Part shown: piece by piece, positions 22,399 through 33,959 of the stretch | How the letters are laid out: each line of letters begins with the position of its first letter | Numbering within the stretch: the stretch's first letter is position 1 | NCBI GenBank assembly: GCA_963691705.1 | Contig: OY829538.1 | Coordinates: 46,279,151-46,343,150, forward strand | Direction: 5' to 3' | Source: Viola odorata | Lineage: Eukaryota; Streptophyta; Magnoliopsida; Malpighiales; Violaceae | DNA: 64,000 nucleotides | The notes under the pieces: generated by a model | Told to the model about the DNA's origin: nothing | Seen by the model: the letters and a program-made list of their open reading frames with translations, nothing else | Database searches by the model: none | Program-made: the position numbers and the translations under genes

Positions 22399-25300
22399 TT
22401 AAATCCAATGACTACCTAACAATTGTGGGTTTCTTTTGTCTGGAACATTAATAACCTTTTGTTGTGGAGTTCCAGGCTGCAATTACAATACATAACACCT
22501 TCGTTTATCACTATCTATGTTTAGGCAAATAAAATTGAATTACTCTACAGACAATGAGGACTAGTAAACTCACATTAACGCAAGTCCACCCTGATTCTGC
22601 AACGAAACAACCATATCCTGCTGGAAGCTTCCCCTTCTTTTTTGTATTCTTTTTTTTCCTCCCTCTTGTAGGCTGAGCAGTTCCACAGGATTCCCTAAGC
22701 TCTTGCAACAATCTGCTTGTTCTGTCATGTTCTTGTGAGGTTGATACCTGTCTGTGAAGCTTGCACTTGTGAAGTAAACACCTGTGAATCTTGCACTTGT
22801 GAAGCTTGTGACATTTGTGTGGTCGATGGATTAATAAAATGTTGTCACAAGGAAAAAAATTAAAAATTTACATTGTGTTATTGTATGACCAAAATACATT
22901 AAAACAATACATTACCTTGCTTGCAGGATTAGATACACAAACGTCTCTCCTATGGCCTTCAATTTGACAATATGAACATGAGGTCTTCCTTCGCTTTATG
23001 GTGGTCTCTTGATGCGGTTCAACAACCACATCAGGGGTTTCTTCAGCCACAGTAGGAATTTCTTCAGTTTCAGTAGGGGTTTCTTCAGTTGCAGCAGGGG
23101 TTTCTTCACCAACCTGCATTAATGACCAATCAACTAAATGTAATGGCAAGTAAGCGTAAGCAAACAAAATGATCATTGCACTTCAAGTTAATAAGTGTTA
23201 CCTGGTTTACTAGTTTGACTTTACATATTTTGCGTGTGTGCCCATATTGCTTGCACACACTGCAGACCATCTTCCATCCTCTCTGACTCATTTTAGTACC
23301 ACGCTAGGGTGGCTCCCAACCTTCCCTTCTCCTCAACTTCTTTGGTCTCCCGGGGAATTTCACAAAGGAATGTGGCTTGATCGGTGTAACTGATACTCTT
23401 GGCCAATATTTCTTGCATTGCACAGGCTTAATAGGGTTCTTATATGCCAACTCAAATATTTCCCTACTATACAACTTGCTTACAAAACATGTGACATCTA
23501 AATTGTTACCCTCATTAGCAATGACACTCATGGCATGTGTGCAAGGTATCCCAGTCAATTCTCACATCCTACAAGTACAAGTTGATTTCTCTAAACTCAC
23601 AACCCAACTAGTGTCCTCATCTAGGTGCACTTCATATCCATCATCTGCATTTGAATCCACATAAAAGTTGTCACTCTGTTCCATGTTATAATTAATCTTC
23701 TTCCAACTTTTGAGACCAAAATCGTCCTTAAATTTTGACAAAAACACCTTCCTTTCTTTAAACCTCTTGAACACAAATTTATGAATGGTCTCAAATAGTT
23801 TGACAATAGATTTGTACCTAGCCTCTATTATCAAGCTATTAAAAGTCTCACTCATGTTATTATCAATAACATCAGAACAACAAGAGGTATTTTGTAAGGC
23901 TTTGCACCAATGAGTTGAACTGACCTCTAAAAAATTAGACATGACAGTACTGGACAAACCTCTTAAAACCTCCAATTCATTAAGAAAATTTGAGGGAGTA
24001 GATGCCTTTCAGGTAACCCAGAACTGCTGGTGCAATTCCTCACTTTTGTGTTCCTTTCTCCACTTCGCAAAGATGTGTTTGGCACATCTCCTACTGAAAG
24101 CTGAGGGCATAAGTTCATTAATCGCAGAAAGCAATCCCTACACAATAAATTGTATTGTTTGAAGAAGGCATTGGACATGTCTCTCCACGTCCTGATCCTA
24201 GCTCTGTCTAGACCCATATACCAAGTTAGGGCGTGTTTGGTTAAGCTTTCTCGAAACAGATGAATCAACAATGGCTCGTTGTGGATCATCTCTGCCATCT
24301 TATTGCAATATGCTCTGAGGTGGGTCTTTGGGAACTCGACCCTAGTATACTTTTCAAAGTCGGGGATCTTGTACTTCGGTGGTATAACGATCCCGGGGAC
24401 CATGCACATATTGGCGGGACCAGTAGGGTCAAACAGATCAGCCCCTTCAATCGCTCTGACTCTTTCTTCGAGCAGATTCAGTCTGTCACTTTTTAGTTTC
24501 TCGTCCATAATGGGATTAGAACCGAAGGGTAGTAGAGGTTCCGGCGAGAACTGAGGTTGTACCGAGTAGGAAGCAGGAGGCTGAATTCCCACAGGTCCGG
24601 GAACTGTGCTTGGAGTAAAATGACTTGGAAGTGGAGGGAGATACGAGGCTTCTGGGTGGGCATGACTTTTACCGGGGTCCACGACAGGGTTGGTCGAAAA
24701 GCGCTGAAGTGACGTGGCAATTTCTTCACCCGTATTAACCATAGGATTTGTAGTGGTGGGTACAGTGAATAGATTAATCCATTTCCATTGGCCCCCGGGC
24801 CAGAAAGTGGCTGGGGTACTGAAGGTCCAGCGACGGCGAGCGAAGAGGGAGGTCCTACTATTTGAGTGGGATAAAAACCCGGTGGGAATTCGGCAGTAGC
24901 TTCATCTCTCTCCTTTTCGGCCCTGGTTGTCCTTTCATAGTAATCTTAACTTGTTCCTCTAACTCTGCGATTCTGGCTGTTAGTACTTCATCGGCCTTAG
25001 CCTGCTCAGTCATTTTTCATTTTTGAAGTCTAGTTACGGGGAGCCTGTGCGGAGTAACTTGCTTTCGAGGAGCTATCGTGAACCTGAAAAAAGAAATACA
25101 GAAAAAATGGGTAAGTACAGGTGATGATATGCAGGTGATGTGCAATCCTGAGGCCTCCATGTTGCTCATTCGCTTTTCCGGCTATACTTTCACTTGATAC
25201 TTTCAGGGCGGCTAGAGAGGAGAGACATCCCGGTTATTGACAAGATACGAAGAAAGCCTCTATTCATTCCAATGACATGAAGCAATCTGAGATGCTATCA

Positions 25301-28300
25301 GCGAAACTCAAATCAGCAGGGGCAACCAATGCCGCCATGCTAGGAAGATCTCTTTTTACACTATGCTTTCAAACGATGCAGGGCCTGATGCCCGGTGAAA
25401 CCTATCCGAGGAGAGGGATGATGATCTATACCACGGATTTGGAATTTGTGATGCGCAAGGAGGACATGGTGATCAGTGAGCAATATTCGGATGCTTTGAG
25501 TATTTGGTAGAAATTTTTTTTTTCGAAATTCCGGTGAAACGATTGTGTTTATTCCGGAGGGATTTTCTCTTTTCTTTTTGCGATGGTCTTTTGAGTTGTA
25601 TTGGATGGACAAATGATATAGAAAGTAGAGGCACTTTAATAAATATCCGAAAGAGTACGACTTTATTAAAAAGGGTTTACAAAATATGGTAAACTTGCCA
25701 ACTACCTAAATTCATCAAAAATGGCTAAATAGATGAAATCATGGAACATAGTTATACAAAAAAGGAAAGGGGTTGCCGACGTTCGAGTCTCCCTATGAAG
25801 GTATCAACCTTGGAAGTCGGGATCCACTTGCTCCTGCCAAAGGTATTCTATCGAGGCCATCTCTCCTTTTTACATGTCGATCTCGGCCTCTAAAGCTGTA
25901 ATCCGGCTTTGAAGTGCCTGACTCTTCCTGTCTCCCAAGTCTGCGCGAGTAGTCAAGATTCTTATCACCGAATCTTTGTCTTCAATTATGGCACTTGATG
26001 CTTCTTTCTTGCGGATTTCGTTGTTCAAACGCTCCTTAAAGTCCTTGAGGGCCACTTTCTGTTTTGTCGCTTGCATGCGGATAGTGTCCTTACTACGCCT
26101 TTCTAACTCATTCATCTGGACTTCTAGGTAACATTGATGGGCTTCAAAATCATCCCTTTCCTCTGTCATCTGATCCCATTCTTCCTGCGCTGCTCGCATC
26201 TGTTCCACTACTTGAGCGTAAGCCATGACATTCATCCCTTCGCTCACCTGAGATTCTCCTTCTTCTTCCATTGGTTTTTGATTTTTTGGGCGGGGTAAGA
26301 CATTGTCGTTGACTCGTCTTAGCCTCCACTGTGGATATTCCGGTATCGTTGCTGCAGGGGTGACACGTCCCTTGAGACAAAAGGGGTGCGTCCAATCTTG
26401 GGCGTATTGCTGAATGTTCTGATTTTCTCCGGTGTATGACAGGTTTGACCCTACCATGCCGAATGTCACGGGGATTATTTGCATGATGCAAAACTGTCTG
26501 AGGACGAGGGCGGGGCAATAGTGAACACACCCCCATGCTCCGATCAAAGGAACCCAAGGTAAGGGTCCGCAGCAGACGATGGGATCAGAGGCCCGCAGCC
26601 ATTTGTCGTGCCAACTAAAGTCTTCTCTCGAGAGGTTTATGAATCTGTCGACCCAGACATCTTTATTCTCCATTTTCCATTTATCCGTGGTCATTGCGTT
26701 GATAACTCTGAGTAAAGGGCACGATTTTATGTAGCTTGCAAAGAATATGGACTGATCTGGTGTCTGTTTGAAGTGGCTGACTAACCATACTGTTAACAAC
26801 TGGGTGCAACAGGTAAGTCTTCTTTTCCCTTTTCTTCGACAAGAGTCCAGAGAGCGTAAAGTCTCGGCCAAGATGGCTATTGTAGGATTGATGGCGTTTG
26901 CCTCCATCTCGTAAAAGACATTGGCTGCTGCAAAATCGATGACGTTCTTCATTTTAGGAAAAAGGACAAATCCTACGATGGCGAAAGCCAAAACCCTTAA
27001 GCGTTTTTCCCCGTTGGACAACTAAAATTGTGCTTCAATATCTGACCAACACCAGAAGTAGTCACCTTCTCTGACACGAGTAGTGATTCCTAACAACTTA
27101 TCAAGCCTTATTTTGACACTCGAGGAGTCGAGTCGAGCGTTCTGGTATATGGCCGATATAGGAGATGCGACGCATATCAGAGCGGAATATTCCTTTAGTG
27201 TGGGAGTCAAGTCTATCCCTTTGTCAAAAGAGAAGCACCGATAATAGGGATCCCAGAATTTTAGGGCTGCCCGGATGCAACCCCAATCAGTCTAAAAGTT
27301 ATGATTCTCTCAAATGATGGTTATATAAGTAAAAGTTAACAAATTAATGTATGTACCTTCTGTTGATCAGACATGAACATGAATCCTTCTCCTCGAGCAA
27401 TAACAGAAGCCCCATCAGCAGCATAAACGAAGTTGCCTCCAACAACATCCAAATCCAACATCAGCAACTCCAAAAACCATTTCCATGTATCTTTACACTC
27501 ATAGCTCACAACAACCCATTAAATTGGGTAGATTTGGTCATTTGCATCCCTACCTATTGCAGCTAGAATCTCACCCTTGAATGGTCCCTTAAGAAAACAC
27601 TCATCTAGCCCAATGATCTTCCTGCAAGCAACATTAAATTCTTTTCTAACACCATCAAAACACACATACATCCTTTTGAAGACTCCATCTTTTGTCTCCA
27701 AAACAATCATACTCCCCGGATTACTCCTCTTAAGCTCCTCGACATAATCTTCCAATCTTGCAAATTCCTTAAGAGGATCACCAATGTAATGCTCAACAAT
27801 CTTTTGCTTAGCTCTCTTACATTGCCCTTTTGAAACTTTGATCTTGGTTTGGCCATTAAAATGGTCACTCATTTCAGCAATAGTAAGTTTCAAAGTAAGC
27901 TTCTTCATATCATGCATAAACCAATCAGCAATAGATTTATAACTAAGGCAAGAGATGTGGAATTGCCTTTGACAAGTGTGGACACCTACATGTGTCTTAA
28001 CCATCCATTGACAGGATTTACCATCAATTGAACACAAAATTTTCCAAGCACAGTCACTATTGGCACATACAACCCTACACCTTATTTTCTCATTACAAAC
28101 AACTATCACATCTCTCCTAGCATATATGGCATGCCTCTCCACAGCTTTCTTAAACTCCCTCTTGTTGGGAAAAATCATACAAACAACAAAGTAGGAGAGT
28201 TGCTGACCTTTTTGGAACTGTGGCCTTCTAAAGGGAATTCTCCTTCCTTGTTCGACCTCACTGTCACAGCTGGTTGTCAAGTAGCTTCCATCAGAGTCAC

Positions 28301-29140
28301 TGTCACAAGACAGCTCATTGTCCTCCTCACCACCAGCTGGCTGAGGTGCTGCTCTTCTCATCATTTCCCTTCTTATTTCATCCACTAACTCCTCTGGTCC
28401 ACTAGTTGCCCTACTAACCCCAAGACCACTCACCCCAGTAGGACCCACACCCTCTGCTGGACCACTATCTAAATCAGGTCCCTCCATATTTTCTTTTTCT
28501 TCAACTATTTTTTCTCTTTCTTTTTTTCCCCTCACCCCTCTTTTTGAATCTCTCTCTTCTCCCGAGCCATCATTAACTCCTCGTCATCTTCAACTGACAA
28601 ATAATTACAGTCCATCCAATATTCAGCTCCTGGGATTTCATCATCAAGGTCATTTACATAATCACTCTCACCATGCCCACTATAGTATCCATCAAATTCA
28701 TTTTCATCAGACTCATCATTAACCACTACACCTTTGCCTCTACTAGACACACTACCCACCCTATGTCTATGTTCCGATATCCCTAACTTATCACACATGG
28801 TCTTAGGGTTCTGGTCAACAAAATAAGGATGCATTAACTCACCATGCTCTACATAAATATCAACACGATTATTCTCCAATATATAATTAATAAACCCAGT
28901 AAAAGTACTGTCACCATCTAGTACTTTTACAGATTCTCTCAAACCCAAACCAGCAGACTGTGCAACATACTATAACTTGGTAATTTTTTTATATCCATGT
29001 TCACCACATATGTCCAATATTGTAAAAAAGGAACAAACATCAGCATCAATTGTGCCCTCAACAGTGGTCCCACCAACATACATCCCCTCACTCACTGACC
29101 TAATAAATTTTTCACCAATATAAAATCTAAAGCCTGTCAT
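22399..29140 (-). pseudogene. MURA-type MULE transposase, decayed
   Basis: Read on the minus strand from an ATG at 29140 just after an acceptor (exon start 29158). Domain order: N-terminal element-specific region with acidic patches; MuDR N-terminal Cys/His domain (FPNKREFKKAVERHA, CRVVCANSDCAWKI); MULE DDE domain with GLDECFLKGPF and, across the intron, MSDQQK|GLLSAINELMP; SWIM finger CTC...CTH; then two CCHC knuckles (CSVCKQYGHTRKIC; CSYCQIEGHRRDVC) separated by EETPT repeats; end near 22399. A GT-AG intron at 27356-24138 splits the DDE domain between K and G and contains a retroelement fragment. Breaks: TAG at 28970-28972, a one-base frameshift near 28530, TAA at 27519-27521, TGA at 24009-24011, TGA at 23562-23564 (SWIM Trp position) and TAG at 23304-23306. 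No functional transposase can be made from this copy. Confidence 0.88.
24155..27292 (-). mobile_element. Internal fragment of a Ty3-type retrotransposon (DUF7745-like domain plus gag) inside the MULE transposase intron
   Basis: On the minus strand, about 27292-25870 encodes a plant DUF7745-like protein in two pieces split by a stop at 27022: FDKGIDLTPTLKEYSALI, then PLPWVPLIGAWGCVHYCPAL and a coiled-coil tail. From about 25012 to 24155 follows a gag start (MTEQAKADEVLTARIAELEE, with a frameshift) and a gag core (PPKYKIPDFEKYTRV ... HALTWYMGLDRARIRTW) cut off in mid-domain (FFKQYN). Both parts share the transposase strand. No LTRs, pol or target duplication are visible at its edges. It lies wholly between the transposase splice donor (27357/27356) and acceptor (24138/24137). 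Either a truncated insertion or a fragment captured by the MULE fits. Confidence 0.75.
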
Positions 29141-29369
29141 CTTAATAACATTGATTCCCTGAGCACAAAGACAGATAAATAAACAATTCATCAGAATAAA
29201 GCCTTTCAACAACTGCAACAGAACCCAAAATCAAAATAAAGCCAAAAGCATCTGCATTCCTTTCTTACGTATACAACTATTTAAAATCATTATAACCAAG
29301 ATGCTCAACAACCCAATACTCGAAAACTTACAAAAATTAAAAATAAGAAAACAAACGGCAAACCCTAAT

Positions 29370-30106
29370 TACATAACAAAATTGCAATAATCAATTAAAC
29401 ACTGTAATAGAAGGAAACAATAAGTACAAACCTGATTAATATCGAGGAGAATGGTTGATTTTGATTCGCGAGAGGGTTTGGTTGCTTTTGGTTGACAACA
29501 CAGAGATTTCGACTAAGAGGGAAATGGTTGATTTCTAGCGCCAGACGAGCGGGGGGAGGGATATATGGTCGATTTTGATTCGCGAGAAGGAAAAAGGTTG
29601 ATTTCGAGCGGGAGGGAGGTTGATTTCGGTGAGCGAAATTAGGGTTTGGTGGTACGATTTCGAGCGGGAGCGAGGGAGGAAAGGGTTTGGAGATTGATTT
29701 CAAAGAAAGATTTTCGAATGAATCAGATGAAGCATGCGAAAGGGATTACACTCCCACTTAGACAACACGTTGCTCACTTCAGCAACGGACGACGTGTCGC
29801 TCAGACAAGTGTGAGCTTGTCATACGCAATAGACGACGCGTCGTTCTTCAGTCAGATATTTGACCCGTTTACACCTTGATTTAGGTTGGATTTGCTGATG
29901 TGGCATGCCACATCATTATGTTGATGACGTGTCATGCCATGTGGTGTGCCACATCAGCAGTTAACGGTTGATGTCCGACGACGTCAATGAAGAGTGCCAA
30001 ATGTATCATATCTTTTAAGTGGAGGTGGCTTTTAAATAGTTTGACCAAAGGAGGTGCCAAATGAGTCAGTCAAATCAAGTGCAGGTGCCAAAAAATGACT
30101 TTTTCC
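29370..30106 (-). repeat. Right terminal inverted repeat of the MULE
   Basis: Inverted partner of the left repeat. On the minus strand it reads inward with the same palindromic site cluster, pyrimidine-rich leader and donor-like ATTAATCAG|GTTTGTAC (boundary at 29432/29431). Confidence 0.85.
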
Positions 30107-30115
30107 AAAATCCAT
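30107..30115. repeat. Right 9-bp target-site duplication of the MULE
   Basis: AAAATCCAT, identical to 19966-19974. Confidence 0.95.
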
Positions 30116-30706
30116 CAACTCTTTTTTTGGGTAAAAAATACATTACCGAAGTTTTTTATTTATTTTTAAAAACAGTTTACTATTTTTATTTTTCAATTTT
30201 TCAATATGTTTAAGACTATTATGTTTTTATAAACTTTGGATTTTTTTATTGAAGGGTTTCTGTCTTTCTTGACCCCTACCTTGCTTTTAGAGACTCTATG
30301 AGAAACATGGAACAGTGATGTGTCACGGGACTGGAAGGATTCCAAGACCATGGCACAAAAACAAGAGGAAGAGAAGAAGAGAACAAACCAGAACAACAAG
30401 GAGAGGCTATTCCAAGGTCTTGAGATGGAGACAAAGAGAAGAGGTTACTGGTTTGTCAATGGCGGATAAAGAAGAGAGATAGAGTGCAGCAAGGAAGATG
30501 ATGGTTGAAAGTTATTTACTCTATCGTACTTGTCTCCTTTTATACTACTGGTTCCAATAACCAACAACTAATACTAACAGCTAACTAATTCAAGAACCGC
30601 TGCTAACTATCTCTGACTACAGCTGGCAAGTTTGTTATTCTTCTTCTTCCTTTCCCGCGCAACTTCTAATAGCTACTTGATATTCCATCCACGTGTGGCT
30701 CCACTT
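30116..30706. other. Displaced upstream region of the NFXL2-like gene, no gene seen
   Basis: Before the MULE insertion this stretch must have abutted position 19965, so its first part is the original NFXL2 promoter, now 10 kb away. A purine-rich patch (about 30350-30500) has no recognisable coding content. Confidence 0.6.
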
Positions 30707-30806
30707 GTGGCTGTGACATGATGCATGTGTTTGTTTCGAGGCAACGTAATAATGATGGCATGCGTTTTGGTTTTGTGAGATTCATCGAGGCACAAGATGT
30801 GGAAGT
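30707..30806 (+). mobile_element. LINE-like relic, left piece (RRM-like segment)
   Basis: The plus-strand frame reads HVFVSRQRNNDGMRFGFVRF, the RNP1-like core of the RRM found at the start of many plant L1-type LINE ORFs. It is interrupted by the solo LTR at 30812 and resumes at 33960. Confidence 0.6.
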
Positions 30807-30811
30807 GCTTG
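30807..30811. repeat. 5-bp target duplication, left of the solo LTR
   Basis: GCTTG, repeated exactly at 33960-33964. Confidence 0.8.
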
Positions 30812-33800
30812 TGTCGCGCCCCGAAAATAAATAAAAAGAATCATTCGCGAGTGTATGATGAATCTGAGACCTTACGATGCTCGGTGTAAAAGGACGCTTC
30901 GCAACATGCAATGAAGTCGCCATCCTAATTTTTGTCTCTAGGCTTAGGGAACCTAATCGTCATGGCATAAAAATAAAATAAATAAATAAACAAAAAACTA
31001 AAAAACTAAAGGCACAAAAAAGGGTCTAAACCCAAGACAAAGGTTCGGGGTCGTATTATGGACTCGGGAAGGTGTTAGGCACCCGAGTCACATCCGAAAA
31101 TGGTTACCGGTTGATAAGAGGTGTTTAAAAGGTGTTTGATAAAAATGTGTTTTGAAAGGGGGTCCTCAGAGGAATCGTCACTTTAGTCTTTTCCATGATC
31201 GGGACCGTTCAGGAATAATTAATCGTTGGACGGGGTTACCGTTTTAAAAATCTTTTCGGACGAGGTAACCATTTTCAAGACCAATTGATTATTCCTGACC
31301 GTAGTGTGATGGGACTGAATTTTTCGTAAGACTGAATGAGCGCCCTCTATTTCATCATTGGACTTATGCATGATTAAATTAATTACTACGTGATTCTATC
31401 ATGGATAGCTTAACAGAGTACAGGTTAAATGAGAGGTTTTTGAGATGATAAACTGATGTGTGATCGAAGCCACCAAATACATGCAGTCAATATAAGTGGA
31501 ATTTTAAATCAAACGAACATGGCATTTTAGGCAAGTCTTTAAACAAGTTGTTCATGTGAGTTGATTTTAATTCTAGCAATTCTATACATCATGCCTGCGA
31601 TTAATATTTATGGAAAAGCATTGAATAAATAAAAGGGAAAGAAAGGTGTACTTTCGAGAGAAGCTTAAATTTTAAACCTACAAAATGAGAGTGTTAGTGA
31701 TAGCTCGAAAAATAAATAAGCAGTTTGTGAATGTGAGAATTTAAATAATAGTTGATATTTATCGAAAAATTAAACAATGATTTTGACGAGTACGAAAATT
31801 TAAATGATTTGATAAGTGCAGGAAAATTTAAATGATGACTTGATGAGTACGAGAATTTAAATGATGATTTGATGAGTACGAGAATTTAAATGATGATTTG
31901 ACGAGTGCGAGAAATTTAAATGATGATTTACCGAGTGCGAGAAATTTAAATGATGACAGTTGATAAGTGCGAGAAATTTAAATCATGATTTGATGCATAT
32001 GAAAATTTAAATGATGATTTGATGCATACGAAAATTTAAATGATGACAGTTGATAAGTGCAAGAAATTTAAATGATGATTTGATGCATACGAAAATTTAA
32101 ATGATGTTTTGACGAGTGCGAGAAATTTAAATGATGACTTGACGAAAAATTAAAGATTTGATGATTTTTGGTGCCTATGAAATCGATGTTAGTAATCGTT
32201 CGAAGATAATTAAAATAATAAATAAAACTAAAGCAAATAGATATGCATTTAAATTTAAACAAGTAAATAAATAATTAATTAAACATGGCATATGACATAA
32301 ATTAAATATTGCATACGAGCTATTAATTAAATATGGCATACGAGCTATTAATTAAACAAAAATGAAAATAAAAGGGACTCGAACAATTGACGAAACTTTA
32401 ATGGGCTGGGCCCATGTGCATGCTGAATTTTAAATAAAATAGAAAAGGGGAGCAGATGGGCTTGGCTTAAGCCAAGGCCCTTCTGCGTTTAAAAAGAAAG
32501 GGACGGGCGGGCCACCTTTCTTCTTCCCACAAGAACAGCGTGGCTGCTGTTCTTCTTCTTCCTTGCGCCGGCCACCATGGTCGGCGACCAAGGAAGCTTC
32601 GACTCCATAGATCAAGTCCGAACCAACCCGAATAAAACTAGTGACACGGCAGAAATTCTATTCAAGCAAAACAGCAAGGATTTCAAGCCCAAAACAGTGG
32701 TAATTTAAAAAAAATGAAAAACACGTAATTAAACTAATAAATGTTCCAATAATTAACCAATGCAGCGTGCACTCAAATTGAAGCAAGAAAAATGATTATA
32801 ACTTGAAAACGAAGTGTTTAAAACAGATTTGAGCAATTTATTGACTAATTAGGATGGAAAATAAAAATTGGCCAAAAAATCTAGAGAGAGAAAGCTGAAG
32901 AAATACTTACAGTGCTTGCTTCCTTTGCTTGGACTGATGTTGATGATGAAGGGGTGCCTCAACCCGTGAGTTTTAAGGGTGGAAGGGCAGGGTATTTATA
33001 GGAGGAGGTTGGACGAATGTGTGGTGAATTTGATGCGTGTGGTCGAGGGTGACGAGGTGATAGCGGCGAGTGTGAGTGAGCAGTGCTGGTGTGGTGACGT
33101 CGCTTCCTTCTCGAAGCAGTGACGTAGCTGATTCTCGAAGCTATGACGAGGCTTCGAATTTGGAAGAGGAGAAAACTTGGGTGAAAAGGAAAAGGGAATG
33201 GATGTTGAGCTTAAATCCGTGACCGTTGGATGGTTGACTAAGGGATTAGTCAACCAATCCAACGGTTGATTAAAAAGAAAGGAGAAAAAATGCTTTAGTA
33301 ATTAATATGGGCTCAATCTATCAGTGCGACGAAACTAGCGAGAAACTCGAACAAAAGCAACTACGTTATAGAGAAAAATATGACGAGTTTAATAGTCTAC
33401 AGCGAATTAAGAAAAATCTTTGTTTAACGTGTTTATTTTCTCGTTCGGAAACAGGAATATGTTCGAACGAAAAATAAATGACGTTACGACGAAAATTGCA
33501 CGAGACGAGTTTGACTAGCGTGAATGAAAAAAAGAGTAGGTAATTGTCAACTGAAGAAATAACACGTTCGATCAATGGTCCGAGCGAATTTACTCGGGTC
33601 CAATAAAAGCTTGAAAAAAAAATTAATAAAATAAAAAATGCTAAAAATATGATAAAATACTAAAAATCCTAAATTTTATGCGATAACCTAAAACGGAAAA
33701 ATAAATAGCAAATGACTAACGGATAATTAAAAATGTGATTTTTAAGGCTGAAAATGTTAATAATAATAATAATGAAATTGACGTGAAGAAAAATTAAAAA

Positions 33801-33959
33801 TGCGATTTCGAATGCTGACGATGACAACGATGATGATAAAATGTGATGAGAATTTAAAAATGTCCTAACGACAGCAAATTGATTTAAACCGACAATTAAT
33901 TAAGTAAAATGACAAATGCTAAATTTAATTTAAATGGCGTCAAAATTCGAGTATCAACA
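30812..33959. mobile_element. Solo LTR (about 3.15 kb), probably of a large Ty3-type element
   Basis: It begins TGTCGCGCCCCG and ends GAGTATCAACA, the TG...CA ends of an LTR, flanked by the 5-bp duplication GCTTG. No second copy of the end sequence, no primer-binding site and no gag/pol are visible inside, so it is a solo LTR. The size and the TGTCGCGCCCC start suggest a Tat/Ogre-like Ty3 lineage (inference). It interrupts the LINE relic. Confidence 0.8.
31771..32160. repeat. Tandem array, about 30-bp unit, roughly 12 copies, inside the solo LTR
   Basis: Variants of a unit built on GAGTACGAGAATTTAAATGATGATTTGAT follow one another without spacers, with A/G and T/C differences and some units of 27-33 bp. 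Confidence 0.85.

Larger units (their letters stand above)
19975..30106. mobile_element. Complete Mutator-like element (MULE), 10.1 kb, with long terminal inverted repeats
   Basis: The element starts GGGAAAAGTC and ends GACTTTTTCC. The inverted match continues, with small gaps, over about 720 bp on each side (about 19975-20700 and 29370-30106). Exact 9-bp duplications flank it. Inside are a MURA-type transposase on the minus strand (22399-29140), a GRF-zinc-finger gene on the plus strand (21205-21675) and a retrotransposon fragment in a transposase intron (about 24155-27292). Both genes are broken by stop codons, so this copy is not autonomous now, while the perfect duplication shows insertion was by transposition and the ends are intact. 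The arms differ at many positions, suggesting an old insertion. Confidence 0.93.

Noticed and set aside
27519..28535. 338-codon ORF as an intact host FAR1-like or MUSTANG gene
   Set aside because: The frame continues, through stops, into DDE, SWIM and zinc-knuckle pieces and is enclosed by inverted repeats with a target duplication, so it is element-borne and not domesticated.
30707..30806. RRM-like segment as part of a host RNA-binding gene
   Set aside because: It continues across the LTR insertion into LINE-type ORF1 and endonuclease sequence, so it belongs to a LINE relic.
31771..32160. Regular about 30-bp repeats that could suggest a CRISPR array
   Set aside because: Units are directly adjacent without spacers and lie inside a plant LTR; this is a tandem repeat.
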